Assembly (NCBI GenBank): GCA_964449075.1 | Contig: CAYVBJ010000003.1 | Coordinates: 94,087 to 158,086, forward strand | DNA: 64,000 bases | From: CAYVBJ01 sp964449075 | GTDB lineage: Bacteria > Bacteroidota > Rhodothermia > Balneolales > Balneolaceae | Direction of reading: 5' to 3' | Shown here: piece by piece, positions 8,458-18,214 of the stretch | Position numbering within the stretch: the stretch's first letter is position 1 | Layout of the letters: every line of letters begins with the position of its first letter | Notes under the pieces: model-generated | What the model saw: the letters and a program-made list of their open reading frames with translations, nothing else | What the model was told of the DNA's origin: nothing | Databases searched by the model: none | Made by a program: the position numbers and the translations under genes

Positions 8458-9858
8458 TTAACTGTAGCTCTTATTCCACTCTTTGGCTACAAGAAAAGCC
8501 ATTTCCAGGCTCTGTTCATAATTGAGTCTTGGATCACAATATGTTTCATAATTGTGACTTAGGCCATCCTCATTTAAGCCATTGGCCCCTCCAACACATT
8601 CGGTTACATTGTCACCTGTCATCTCAAGATGAACACCCCCGAGATAGCTCGCTTCAGATCTGTGAATGGCAAATGTTTCCCTGATTTCACTAAGTATATC
8701 GTTAAATCTTCTAGATTTCATATTTTTGCCGGTGGTAAATGTATTTCCATGCATTGGGTCGCAACTCCAGACCACAGGAAAACCCTCTCGCTTTATCGCC
8801 CTTATGAAATGTGGTAATTGAGCAGCTACATTTTCAGCTCCGAAACGGCTGATTAAAACTATTTTTCCGGCTTCATGTGTCGGATTTAAAATTTCAATCA
8901 GTTTCAGTGTTTCATCGAGATCAATTGGCGGACCGATTTTTATACCTATCGGGTTTTTTATACCTCGCAAGTACTCCACATGAGCACCATTGAGATTCCT
9001 GGTTCTGTTACCAAGCCAAACCATGTGAGCAGATAAGTTAAACCAGCCCTGCTTGCGCGGTACCTGGCGTGTTTGCGCCGACTCATAATAAAGATTTAAA
9101 GCTTCATGCGAAGTATACATGTCTACTTTATGGAGAGTATTGAACTGGTTCGGCATAATAGACTCCATAAAATTTACTGCTTTATGGATTGAATTAACCA
9201 TCGCTTCATACTCCATGTAGTACTCATTATTCCGCATGAAATCGAGTTCCCACTGCTCCGGGTAGTGTAAATCTGCAAATCCCTCATCTGCAAGTGCTCT
9301 CAAAAAATTAAGTGTTAATCCTGCTTTCTTAAACGCTTCGAGCATGCGCTCCGGGTCGGGAGTTCTTGCTTTTTTATTCGGCTCAAAGCTGTTCATTAAA
9401 TCACCCCGGTAATTCAATATTTGTTCACCATCCACCTCTTCATAATCGCTGGACCTTGGCTTCGCATACTGACCTGCAATACGACCAACACGCACTACCG
9501 GGATACTCATTTCATGAACCAGGATAAAACTCATCTGAAGCATAACCTTCAGCAAATTTACTATTTTGGGGGAATTACAGGCATCAAACGTTTCTGCACA
9601 ATCACCTCCCTGGAGCAAAAATGACTTGCCTGAAGCTACATCAGCAAGCTTCTCTTTTAAAACATCAACTTCCCATGAGGTAATAAGCGGAGGCAGGTTT
9701 CGCAGCTCATCATACACTCTCTGCAACTGTTCCGTGTCCGGGTAAGGCGGTAACTGTGATATTTTTTTGTCCCGGTTCCATGAGAGCGGGTGCCATTCCC
9801 CGGTTGATAAACCGGATGATATTTTTAATTCGTTGGAAGTTTTGGGCGATTCAGACAT
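8458..9858 (-). CDS. Class II 3-deoxy-7-phosphoheptulonate synthase (DAHP synthase)
   Basis: First enzyme of the shikimate pathway: condenses phosphoenolpyruvate and erythrose-4-phosphate to DAHP. 466 aa, normal for the class II (plant/Mycobacterium-like) family and unrelated in length to the 350-aa AroF/G/H class. Recognisable blocks are LLQGGDCAETFDACN, VRVGRIAGQYAKPRS, the MYTSHEALNLYYE region, IKIGPPID and WSCDPMHGNT; the Cys in GGDCAE and the His/Glu/Asp of the later blocks are the metal ligands in this family. It is transcribed alone, away from uvrA, and supplies chorismate for the menaquinone genes further along. Confidence 0.95.
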   Translation of the reverse strand: MSESPKTSNELKISSGLSTGEWHPLSWNRDKKISQLPPYPDTEQLQRVYDELRNLPPLITSWEVDVLKEKLADVASGKSFLLQGGDCAETFDACNSPKIVNLLKVMLQMSFILVHEMSIPVVRVGRIAGQYAKPRSSDYEEVDGEQILNYRGDLMNSFEPNKKARTPDPERMLEAFKKAGLTLNFLRALADEGFADLHYPEQWELDFMRNNEYYMEYEAMVNSIHKAVNFMESIMPNQFNTLHKVDMYTSHEALNLYYESAQTRQVPRKQGWFNLSAHMVWLGNRTRNLNGAHVEYLRGIKNPIGIKIGPPIDLDETLKLIEILNPTHEAGKIVLISRFGAENVAAQLPHFIRAIKREGFPVVWSCDPMHGNTFTTGKNMKSRRFNDILSEIRETFAIHRSEASYLGGVHLEMTGDNVTECVGGANGLNEDGLSHNYETYCDPRLNYEQSLEMAFLVAKEWNKSYS

Positions 9859-10098
9859 TCTTGTTACTTAAATTTCGAAAAGATTTCAAAATACCAATAT
9901 AATATTACTAAAACATCTTTTTATATATGTGAACGCTTGTAACGGCGTACCTGCCAGTAAATTATTATGTAAAAACAGCTAGTCTGGCAGTTAATTATCT
10001 GAATGGTATTCTGTTATTTACAGTTTAGTTATGTATCAGTTCACAACTTAATTGCTTATATTGCAAGGTTTAATTTTCACCCACTAATCTTCTTCCAT

Positions 10099-12957
10099 TT
10101 GCAGTCAAATATTATAATTCGCGGCGCCCGGGAACACAATCTGAAAAGTATTGATATTGATATTCCCCGGGATAAACTGGTTGTTCTGACCGGATTATCG
10201 GGTTCAGGGAAATCCTCTCTTGCATTCGATACCATATATGCGGAAGGTCAGCGAAGGTTCCTGGAATCCTTATCAGCATATGCACGTCAGTTTATGGGCA
10301 TGATGGAGCGCCCGGATGTTGATTTTATAGACGGGCTCTCACCTGTCATATCAATTGACCAGAAAACGACCAACCGTAATCCAAGATCAACAGTTGGTAC
10401 TGTTACTGAAATCTATGATTTCATGCGTTTATTGTTTGCAAGAGCGGCTATCCCGTATTCCTATATCTCCGGCAATAAGATGGAAAAACAAACATCCGAC
10501 CAGGTTGTATCAAACATCTTACGTTTCGAACCGGGGACCAAAGCATACTGTTTTGCACCGGTTGTCAGAGGAAGAAAGGGGCACTACCGCGAACTTTTTG
10601 AACAGATGCAGAAACAGGGATTTATCAAAGCACGTGTTGACGGTGAGCTTATTGACCTGGAAGGCGAAATTAAACTTGACCGGTATAAAACACATAATAT
10701 TGATATTGTCATTGATCGGTTTATTATCAGTCCCAAAAGTGAAAAAAGAATATCTGACAGTGTCAGGCTGGCTCTTGACATGGCTGACGGCAACCTGATT
10801 CTTGGATTGCAAAATGATGATGGCACACTTGAAGACCGTGTGTACTCAAAAAACCTTTTCGACCCGGAGAGCGGTCTCTCCTATGAAGATCCTGCTCCCA
10901 ATCTTTTTTCTTTCAATTCTCCATATGGAGCGTGTAAAAAATGTAACGGTTTGGGTTATCAATACGATGTAAGCAGAAAACTGGTTATTCCCAATCCTGA
11001 CCAATCCATTAATGAAGAAGGTATTCGTTTTTTGGGTGAACCACGGGATATATTTGTTTTCAAACAACTGAAATCCGTGCTTGATACTCTGAACCTTGAT
11101 TTCGACACACCCCTGAGGAAATTCAGCGATGAAGCTCTGGATATTCTTTTCGACGGCGGCGGTGATCGCAAATATGATGTCAGTTATGATTTTAAAAGCA
11201 ATAATTTAACCTATAAACACAAGTTTAGCGGTCTGTCGGAAATAATCCGGGATCAGTTTCAAAACAGCAAATCAAATAAACAAAGGGATAAAGCCCGTTC
11301 ATATCTCGCAAAAGTAACCTGCGACAGATGCGGAGGCGGAAGATTGAAAAGAGAAGCTCTTTCTTACAAAATTGACGGTTTTTCAATTGATGACTTTGTT
11401 CAGCAGGATATTGGTTCACTCAGAAAAACAATTGCTAAATTGAATCTGAATGAACGACAGCGAGCAATCGGCGGCCAGGTACTTAAGGAAATAATCGACC
11501 GCCTGGATTTCCTGCTGAATGTTGGTCTCAACTATCTTACCCTGAACAGGGAAGCACAAACACTCAGCGGCGGCGAAGCGCAGCGGATACGGCTGGCAAC
11601 CCAAATCGGAACACAGCTGGTGGGAGTGTTATATATTCTGGACGAACCCAGTATCGGACTTCACCAGAGGGATAATATAAAGCTCCTTAAATCACTTGAA
11701 CTGCTCAGAGATCTCGGGAATACGGTTATAGTAGTTGAACATGACAGAGAGACAATCGAACACGCCGACTATGTTATAGACCTGGGTCCGGGAGCAGGAA
11801 CCGAAGGCGGCTACATTGTCACAAAAGGAAAACCCGGTGAACTTGACAAATCGGCGCTTACAACAAAATTCCTCATAAATGAAGTAGCTGTACCCTACAA
11901 TGCCGACAGAAGAAGCGGTTCGGGAAAAAATCTGACCGTAAATAACTGTAAGGGACATAACCTGGATAATGTTAATCTGAAGATTCCCTTAGGCACCTTT
12001 ATTTGTGTAACCGGGGTCAGCGGAAGCGGAAAAAGTTCGTTAATTAATCAAACACTCGAACCGATTCTCTCAAATCACTTTTACAATTCAAAATCAGTTC
12101 CCCTGCCCTACGACTCTGTACAGGGACTTGATCATCTTGACAAAGTGATTTCAATAGATCAGAGTCCCATTGGCCGTACTCCACGATCAAACCCCGGTAC
12201 CTACACAAAGGTATTTGATATGATTCGTTCACTCTTTGCCGAATTGCCGGAATCCAAAATAAGAGGATATGACCAGGGACGCTTCAGTTTTAATGTGAAG
12301 GGCGGCAGATGTGAAAGCTGTAAAGGAGACGGCGTCAGGAAAATTGAGATGAATTTTTTGCCGGATGTATATGTAACCTGTGAAAATTGCAACGGGAAAC
12401 GTTACAATCGAGAAACACTTGAAATATATTATAAGGGAAAAACCATTTCAGATATACTTGAAATGCCGGTTAGTGAAGCTCACAATTTTTTTGATTCTGT
12501 ACCCGGGATTAAACGAAAACTGGATACACTTGAATCCGTAGGCCTGGGTTACCTGACGCTGGGGCAATCCAGCACTACTTTAAGCGGGGGCGAAGCACAG
12601 CGTATTAAACTGGCAAGAGAGTTGTCAAAAATTGGCACAGGAGATACTCTGTACATCATGGATGAACCCACAACAGGTCTCCATTTTCAGGATGTTAAAA
12701 TGCTTGTTGATGTAATTCAGAAGCTCGTTGATAAAGGAAATACAGTTATTGTGATTGAACACAACCTGGATCTCGTAAAAGCATGCGATTGGGTTATCGA
12801 CCTTGGTCCGGAAGGTGGTGATAGCGGTGGAAAAATTATTTTTGAGGGAACACCCGAAGAAATATCGGACAATAAATACAGTTACACCGGGCGTTATCTG
12901 AAAGATGAATTGAACAGACAAAATTCCGTAAACAAGGTTGAAAATGTAACCGGATAA
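10099..12957 (+). CDS. uvrA: Excinuclease ABC subunit UvrA
   Basis: Damage-recognition ATPase of nucleotide excision repair. Two ABC ATPase modules: Walker A GLSGSGKSSLAFDT near the N-terminus and GVSGSGKSSLINQT in the second half; signature LSGGEAQRI occurs twice. Zinc-binding Cys pairs are visible (CKKCNGLG, CDRCGGGR, CESCKGDG...CENCNGKR). The frame is open from an ATG at 10003, but that adds 32 residues with no UvrA similarity; the TTG at 10099 gives the usual N-terminus (QSNIIIRGAREHNLKS) and about 952 aa, a normal length, so it is preferred. No copy of the box shared by lexA is seen upstream. Confidence 0.95.
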   Translation: MQSNIIIRGAREHNLKSIDIDIPRDKLVVLTGLSGSGKSSLAFDTIYAEGQRRFLESLSAYARQFMGMMERPDVDFIDGLSPVISIDQKTTNRNPRSTVGTVTEIYDFMRLLFARAAIPYSYISGNKMEKQTSDQVVSNILRFEPGTKAYCFAPVVRGRKGHYRELFEQMQKQGFIKARVDGELIDLEGEIKLDRYKTHNIDIVIDRFIISPKSEKRISDSVRLALDMADGNLILGLQNDDGTLEDRVYSKNLFDPESGLSYEDPAPNLFSFNSPYGACKKCNGLGYQYDVSRKLVIPNPDQSINEEGIRFLGEPRDIFVFKQLKSVLDTLNLDFDTPLRKFSDEALDILFDGGGDRKYDVSYDFKSNNLTYKHKFSGLSEIIRDQFQNSKSNKQRDKARSYLAKVTCDRCGGGRLKREALSYKIDGFSIDDFVQQDIGSLRKTIAKLNLNERQRAIGGQVLKEIIDRLDFLLNVGLNYLTLNREAQTLSGGEAQRIRLATQIGTQLVGVLYILDEPSIGLHQRDNIKLLKSLELLRDLGNTVIVVEHDRETIEHADYVIDLGPGAGTEGGYIVTKGKPGELDKSALTTKFLINEVAVPYNADRRSGSGKNLTVNNCKGHNLDNVNLKIPLGTFICVTGVSGSGKSSLINQTLEPILSNHFYNSKSVPLPYDSVQGLDHLDKVISIDQSPIGRTPRSNPGTYTKVFDMIRSLFAELPESKIRGYDQGRFSFNVKGGRCESCKGDGVRKIEMNFLPDVYVTCENCNGKRYNRETLEIYYKGKTISDILEMPVSEAHNFFDSVPGIKRKLDTLESVGLGYLTLGQSSTTLSGGEAQRIKLARELSKIGTGDTLYIMDEPTTGLHFQDVKMLVDVIQKLVDKGNTVIVIEHNLDLVKACDWVIDLGPEGGDSGGKIIFEGTPEEISDNKYSYTGRYLKDELNRQNSVNKVENVTG

Positions 12958-12999
12958 TATGTTTGTAAACCGACCAGAATCTGCATATTTTTTGAGACT

Positions 13000-13569
13000 A
13001 TGAAAATGGTTCGAAATATACATATCCAGAGATGGATCCTGTTGGTGCTCTTGGCAGGATTTGCAGGGCAGTTTACATTATCACTTTCTGCGCCGGCTAA
13101 AAAAGCTTCTTTTGCAAGCTGGCTGAATTACAATGTTGTTTCCGGTGATGACTATCAAGAGCTTTTTCTGAAAAATGAAATAAAGATTCTTTCAAGTGAA
13201 GCCGATGATTTCAGCGGCCTGGTTCAGGTTGCTTCCCGTTTTGTACTTGAAAACAAAGATAAGTTTCAAATACCCCTGAATAGCCAAAACGGGGATGATC
13301 AAAAAAATAGCAATAATATTAAATCCTGGTTAATTGATCAGTGGACTCAATTCCAAAAAAATATGTCTGGCCAGGACGCTTTAAAGTACGAAACCAATCA
13401 TCTCTACCCCCGGTGGCTTAACCAGGCCTTTAATTTTGTTAAAAAGATTTTTACCGATCTTGCAGAAATTTTCTTCAACAGTACTAAAGAATCGCTGTTG
13501 CATGATATCACAATCACTCAAATTTCGCCAATCCCCTTCTTAAGCGGCATATCTATAAATGCTCCTTAA
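13000..13569 (+). CDS. Exported protein of unknown function
   Basis: Not recognised. 189 aa with a signal peptide or membrane anchor at about residues 10-32 (WILLVLLAGFAGQFTLSLSA). The mature part has no Cys, is rich in Lys, Asn and aromatic residues, and has a hydrophobic Phe-rich stretch near 145-165 (FNFVKKIFTDLAEIFFNS). It lies 42 bp after uvrA and about 100 bp before secD, all on the same strand. The gene is probably real, given its length, leader and spacing, but no role can be assigned. Position next to secD gives only a weak hint of an envelope function. Confidence 0.65.
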   Translation: MKMVRNIHIQRWILLVLLAGFAGQFTLSLSAPAKKASFASWLNYNVVSGDDYQELFLKNEIKILSSEADDFSGLVQVASRFVLENKDKFQIPLNSQNGDDQKNSNNIKSWLIDQWTQFQKNMSGQDALKYETNHLYPRWLNQAFNFVKKIFTDLAEIFFNSTKESLLHDITITQISPIPFLSGISINAP

Positions 13570-13669
13570 TAAACTTTCTCTCTATCCAACTCTTTTCAAC
13601 CAGGCTGATCATTGATAAATCAGTCACTTTCTCAATTTTTTTAATTAATAACTCTATTTTATAATTACT

Positions 13670-15499
13670 ATGAAAGGACAAAATAACGGTTTTAAAATCG
13701 GTACAATTGTACTTTTTCTTGGCCTTACACTCTGGTACCTTTTCCCTACAGTTCAGTTAATGCTGGAACAAAATTACATGGAAAGCATGACCGAGTCGGA
13801 GCGTGCACAGTACGTGGAGGAAAACCGGGAAAAAATGCAAAGCTTAAAAGACAGGGCTTTGTCACTGGGCCTTGACCTTCAGGGCGGAATGTATGTAACA
13901 CTTGAAGTGGGAACCCGGCAATTACTGGAAGAACTTGCCGGAGACCTTGCTGATGAAACTCTTCGTGAATCTCTGAAGGTTGCAGAAGAACGGGCATTTG
14001 AAGAGCGGACAGATTTTGTTTCTGAATTTATAGCAGAGTTTGAATCCAGAGATCCCGATGCACGACTCAGCAGATATTACCGGTCGGATGATGAAAATAT
14101 TACCCGGCGTTCAACCAATGCTGAGGTAGAAGAGTATCTTAGAAATCAGCGTGATTCGGCCGTTAACAGGGCTATTGAAATTATCAGAACGAGGGTTGAC
14201 AGGTTTGGAGTAACAGAACCCTCCATTCTAAAGCAGGGAAATAACCGTATTGTAGTAGAACTCCCCGGTGTGGATGACGAAGAGAGAGTCCGCAACCTTT
14301 TGAAAGGGACAGCTCGACTGGAGTTCAGAATGACGGCAGAACCTGAGGAGATAAACAGTGCCAAAGAACGAATCTTTAGTTACTATGATCAGACTACAGA
14401 TACCGCCATGGCAGATACAATGGAGGCATCAGAAACAGAGCCACAAAATCCTCTGCTTGAAGCTCTGAATCCGCAGGGCAGAAATCAATATGTATTCGGG
14501 TATGCCTCGGGGGTTGATACTGCCAGGGTGAATGAGCTTATGGCCCGTGAAGAAGTTCAGCAGCTGATTCCTCGTAATACTACCTTTCTTTGGTCTGCCA
14601 ATGCATTTGCTGAAGACCAGGGGTTTGAATTTTTTGAGTTAATCGGTGTACGGAGTCAGATTGAGCTTACCGGGGATGTAATATCAGAAGCAAGAGTTGC
14701 TTTTGATCCAACCACTAACCGGCCTGAAGTCTCTATGACAATGAACAGTGAAGGCGCTCGAATCTGGGCAAGACTGACAGGGGCAAACATCGGTAAACCG
14801 GTGGCTATTGTCCTGGATGGATACGTATTCTCCTACCCGACTGTACAGACAAAAATCAATAACGGGCGCTCTTCAATCACGGGACTGGATGGCGTAAGAG
14901 AAGCCGAAGATCTTGTAAATATTTTGCTCTCAGGTGCACTGCCTGCACCGCTCGATATTATACAGGAACGAACTGTAGGGGCAACTCTCGGTGAAGCATC
15001 TATCCAGGCCGGATTTTATTCCACCCTGTTCGGATTAATTGTAGTTGCAATGTTTATGATCGCATACTACAGAACAGGCGGAGGAATTGCCGACCTTGCA
15101 TTGATTTTAAATATAATTTTTATACTTGGTATACTGGCTGCCTTCAAAGCAACACTTACACTGCCCGGAATCGCCGGTATCGTACTCACAATCGGTATGG
15201 CTGTTGATGCCAACGTATTGATTTTTGACCGGATCAGAGAGGAAATGAGAGGTGGCAAAACATTGCGAGCTGCAATTGATAACGGCTATTCGAATGCAAT
15301 GAGTGCCATTGTTGATGCAAATGTTACAACATTTTTTGTGGCTGTTATCCTCTATAGTTTCGGAGTAGGTCCGATTAAAGGATTTGCCGTAACACTGATG
15401 GCCGGAATTGCAGCTTCGCTATTCAGCGCTATTGTTATCACCCGGGTTATTATTGACTACCTGACCCGTGAAAAAACAGCTGAAGTAAGCTTCGGTTAA
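13670..15499 (+). CDS. secD: Protein translocase subunit SecD
   Basis: Proton-driven accessory subunit of the Sec translocon that pulls exported proteins across the inner membrane. 609 aa. One N-terminal membrane helix (about 9-28), then a large periplasmic domain with the conserved LGLDLQGGMYVTLEV and the VDRFGVTEPSI/RIVVELPG strand pair, then five C-terminal helices with the conserved AVDANVLIFDRIREEM motif. Residues about 250-320 form a variable insertion, as in Bacteroidota-type SecD. secF follows after 34 bp, so secD-secF is an operon of separate genes, not the fused secDF found in many Bacteroidota. Confidence 0.95.
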   Translation: MKGQNNGFKIGTIVLFLGLTLWYLFPTVQLMLEQNYMESMTESERAQYVEENREKMQSLKDRALSLGLDLQGGMYVTLEVGTRQLLEELAGDLADETLRESLKVAEERAFEERTDFVSEFIAEFESRDPDARLSRYYRSDDENITRRSTNAEVEEYLRNQRDSAVNRAIEIIRTRVDRFGVTEPSILKQGNNRIVVELPGVDDEERVRNLLKGTARLEFRMTAEPEEINSAKERIFSYYDQTTDTAMADTMEASETEPQNPLLEALNPQGRNQYVFGYASGVDTARVNELMAREEVQQLIPRNTTFLWSANAFAEDQGFEFFELIGVRSQIELTGDVISEARVAFDPTTNRPEVSMTMNSEGARIWARLTGANIGKPVAIVLDGYVFSYPTVQTKINNGRSSITGLDGVREAEDLVNILLSGALPAPLDIIQERTVGATLGEASIQAGFYSTLFGLIVVAMFMIAYYRTGGGIADLALILNIIFILGILAAFKATLTLPGIAGIVLTIGMAVDANVLIFDRIREEMRGGKTLRAAIDNGYSNAMSAIVDANVTTFFVAVILYSFGVGPIKGFAVTLMAGIAASLFSAIVITRVIIDYLTREKTAEVSFG

Positions 15500-15533
15500 T
15501 CAATAATTACAAACATTTTAAAGACACATAATT

Positions 15534-16454
15534 ATGAGATGGTTTGAAACTCCAAGTTTTGATTTTATACGGGCACACAATATTGCCTACTTTTTCTCCG
15601 GTACTTTAATTATCGGATCACTGATTGCCATTTTTGGCATGGGGCTTAACTACGGAATCGATTTCAGAGGCGGTAAAGAGTTCGTACTCGAATTTCAGGA
15701 ACCCGTTGATGTAGTACAGGTCAGATCTGTTCTCGCTGACCCTTTAGGTACAGCACCAGAAGTAAAGAAATTCGGATCCGACCGGGATCTCCTGATTCGT
15801 ACGGATGCCGAAGGTGAAATCAGTGAAGTACAGTCTACCTTGCTGGCCTCACTCTCCGAAAATTTTCCGGGTAATTCTGCAACAGTTATCAAAACAGATA
15901 TTGTAGGGCCCCGGTTTGCTGAAGATCTGAAAATTGCAGCTATGAACTCTATTATATTCGCAGTTGCTGTTGTTTTTATCTACATTTTGATCAGGTTTAA
16001 AGGATGGTATTACTCCGCGGGTGCAGTTGCAGCCCTGGTTCATGATGTAATTATTGTGCTTGGAATATTCACAGTAATGGGTGAAATTGCACCATTCAAT
16101 GTGACCATTGACCAGGCCTTAATTGCAGCATTCCTGACCATTGTGGGATATTCACTGAATGATACCGTGGTAGTTTTTGACAGAATTCGTGAAAACTCTA
16201 TTATATACAAAACAATGGATTTCAGGGATATGATCAATAAAAGCCTGAATGATACACTAAGCCGAACAGTAATTACCTCAGTTACTACCTTGTTTGTAGT
16301 AACCGTGCTGTTTATCTTCGGAGGAGAGGTATTAAAAGGATTTTCCTTTGCTCTGGTAATTGGAGTGATACTGGGTACATACAGTTCACTGTTTGTTGCA
16401 AGTTCATTAGTCGTAGAATTGGAAAAGCGGGCAATGAAGGCAAAATCCAAATAA
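15534..16454 (+). CDS. secF: Protein translocase subunit SecF
   Basis: Partner of SecD, 306 aa. First membrane helix at about 18-40, the conserved GIDFRGGKEFVLEF strand, a short periplasmic domain, and five further helices with the family motif SLNDTVVVFDRIRENS. Length and motif order are normal. It sits 34 bp after secD and 38 bp before the STAS gene, so the three may share a transcript that ends at the terminator at 16866-16892. Confidence 0.95.
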   Translation: MRWFETPSFDFIRAHNIAYFFSGTLIIGSLIAIFGMGLNYGIDFRGGKEFVLEFQEPVDVVQVRSVLADPLGTAPEVKKFGSDRDLLIRTDAEGEISEVQSTLLASLSENFPGNSATVIKTDIVGPRFAEDLKIAAMNSIIFAVAVVFIYILIRFKGWYYSAGAVAALVHDVIIVLGIFTVMGEIAPFNVTIDQALIAAFLTIVGYSLNDTVVVFDRIRENSIIYKTMDFRDMINKSLNDTLSRTVITSVTTLFVVTVLFIFGGEVLKGFSFALVIGVILGTYSSLFVASSLVVELEKRAMKAKSK

Positions 16455-16492
16455 CAGTTACACAGTTACATTAACTTAAATCAACTAACTCT

Positions 16493-16840
16493 ATGAGCTT
16501 CGATATATCAGAACGATACAACTGCGTTGTAATAGAATTGAAAGGAAATATCATGGGTGGCCCGGATGCGGTTAGCCTGAATGAGAAACTGCACGAACTG
16601 ATTGAGCAGGGTAAAACCAATATTGTGGTTAACCTGAGTAAAGTTAAGTTTATGAATTCTTCAGGCCTGGGAATGCTTATAGGCGCTCTTACTACCATGA
16701 GGAAAGCAGGTGGTGATTTAAGAATTGCCAATGCAACTGACAAAATTGAGAGTCTGCTGGTTATCACAAAACTGATTACAGTATTTAAACACTACAAATC
16801 ACTGGATGCAGCTATCAAATCGTTTGAAGAAGAAGATTAA
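16493..16840 (+). CDS. STAS-domain anti-sigma factor antagonist
   Basis: Single STAS domain, 115 aa, related to SpoIIAA/RsbV. The phospho-acceptor region is intact (KFMNSSGLGML; Ser56/Ser57), so it can probably be phosphorylated by a serine kinase of the RsbW/SpoIIAB type and, when dephosphorylated, bind that kinase. No kinase or PP2C phosphatase gene is in the window, so its partners must be elsewhere. It follows secF by 38 bp and is closed off from purA by a strong terminator. Confidence 0.9.
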   Translation: MSFDISERYNCVVIELKGNIMGGPDAVSLNEKLHELIEQGKTNIVVNLSKVKFMNSSGLGMLIGALTTMRKAGGDLRIANATDKIESLLVITKLITVFKHYKSLDAAIKSFEEED

Positions 16841-16865
16841 ACTAACCTGAAATTTAAAACGGACA

Positions 16866-16892
16866 GGAGGTGTTTTGCACCTCCTTTTTTTT
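16866..16892 (+). terminator. Intrinsic terminator after secD-secF-STAS
   Basis: Perfect 7-bp stem GGAGGTG / CACCTCC around a five-base loop, followed by eight Ts. It ends the transcript containing the STAS gene, and excludes a purA start at 16870, which would lie inside the hairpin. Confidence 0.95.
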
Positions 16893-16899
16893 GGAATCT

Positions 16900-18177
16900 A
16901 TGGCAGTAAGAATAATAATAGGTGCTCAGTGGGGTGATGAAGGCAAAGGAAAAATAGTAGATCTGCTAAGCTCAGATGTAGAGTTTGTTGTCAGATACCA
17001 GGGCGGTGCAAACGCCGGGCACACCATCAAATTTGATGATCAAAAAGTTGTGTTACATCTTGTACCCTCCGGAATTTTCAATGGCAAGGCATCTTGTGTG
17101 ATTGGCAATGGCGTTGTGATCGATCCTGTAGCACTCCGGGAAGAGATCGAAACGATTGAGGATATGGGGATTGATCTGACAGACAGATTATTCATTAGTG
17201 AATCGGCTCATATAATCCTTCACTATCACAAACTGCTCGATCAGCTAAAAGAAAAAAACCGTGGCGAAGATGCCATAGGAACAACAGGAAGAGGAATTGG
17301 TCCCGCCTACGTCAGCAAAATATCCCGGGTTGGCATACGAGCAGGCGACTTGCTAAATGAAACTGCACTGAAAAGGAAAATTGAAAGCAATCTCGCCGAT
17401 ATTAATGAGGCACTGATTCATATTTATAATGAAACACCCGTTGAGGTCGATTTTATATATAATGAAATCAGAGATTCCGTAAATCGTATCATACCTTACA
17501 TTTGCAACTCAACCAATCTTCTGCATGATGCTCTCAAAAGCAGTAAATCTGTTCTGCTTGAAGGAGCCCAGGGAAGCCTGCTGGATGTAGACCATGGAAC
17601 CTATCCATATGTAACATCCTCATCGCCAACTGCCGGCGGAGCATGCACCGGGAGCGGAATTCCGCCTATGGCAATTAGCAATGTAACCGGAATCACCAAG
17701 GCTTACTGTACCAGGGTTGGCAACGGGCCATTCCCGACCGAACTTTTCGATGAAGATGGGGACAAACTGAGAAAAAACGGTCAGGAATTCGGAGCAACCA
17801 CGGGCCGTCCCCGCCGTTGCGGCTGGCTCGACCTGGTAGCTTTAAAATATGCAGTTCGTCTCAACGGTATAAATGAACTTGCCCTGACCAAGATGGACGT
17901 TCTGGACAGTTTTAAGACAATTAAACTCTGCACAGCCTATAAAATTGACAATGAAATCACTGATATTTTCCCCAGCAGTATTGAGAAGCTTGAACAGATT
18001 GAACCAGTGTACAAATCTTTTGATGGATGGAATAAAAATATCAATGAAATAGATTCTTTCGAAGATTTACCCCAAAAAGCACTGGAATATATTGATTTCA
18101 TCGAATCTTATATCGGGGTCTCTTTTAAACTGGTGTCAACAGGCCCAAAACGATCCGAAACGATCCTGAGATCCTGA
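16900..18177 (+). CDS. purA: Adenylosuccinate synthase
   Basis: Joins IMP and aspartate with GTP to form adenylosuccinate in AMP synthesis. About 425 aa from the ATG at 16900, which gives the canonical N-terminus AVRIIIGAQWGDEGKGKIVD containing the GTP-binding loop with its catalytic Asp and Lys. Other conserved blocks are GGANAGHTI (catalytic His), TTGRGIGPAYVSKISR, LLEGAQGSLLDVDHGTYP and EFGATTGRPRRCGW. A longer frame from 16870 is rejected because it overlaps the upstream terminator. The RuBisCO-like gene follows after 37 bp on the same strand. Confidence 0.96.
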   Translation: MAVRIIIGAQWGDEGKGKIVDLLSSDVEFVVRYQGGANAGHTIKFDDQKVVLHLVPSGIFNGKASCVIGNGVVIDPVALREEIETIEDMGIDLTDRLFISESAHIILHYHKLLDQLKEKNRGEDAIGTTGRGIGPAYVSKISRVGIRAGDLLNETALKRKIESNLADINEALIHIYNETPVEVDFIYNEIRDSVNRIIPYICNSTNLLHDALKSSKSVLLEGAQGSLLDVDHGTYPYVTSSSPTAGGACTGSGIPPMAISNVTGITKAYCTRVGNGPFPTELFDEDGDKLRKNGQEFGATTGRPRRCGWLDLVALKYAVRLNGINELALTKMDVLDSFKTIKLCTAYKIDNEITDIFPSSIEKLEQIEPVYKSFDGWNKNINEIDSFEDLPQKALEYIDFIESYIGVSFKLVSTGPKRSETILRS

Positions 18178-18214
18178 ATGAACCCGGCCTTAAATTTCAT
18201 ATCCAAAAAAATAT

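Noticed and set aside
8269..8562. Open frame of 97 codons on the plus strand
   Set aside because: It runs into the 3' end of the DAHP synthase gene on the other strand and has no domain-like sequence.
9922..9934. Partial match (ATATATGTG) to the lexA box upstream of uvrA
   Set aside because: Only about nine bases match, it is about 165 bp from the start, and the TTAYACA direct repeat is missing.
10003..10098. uvrA start at the first ATG (10003)
   Set aside because: The 32 extra residues show no UvrA similarity; TTG at 10099 gives the canonical N-terminus and length.
16870..16899. Longer purA start at 16870
   Set aside because: It lies inside the terminator hairpin of the previous transcript.
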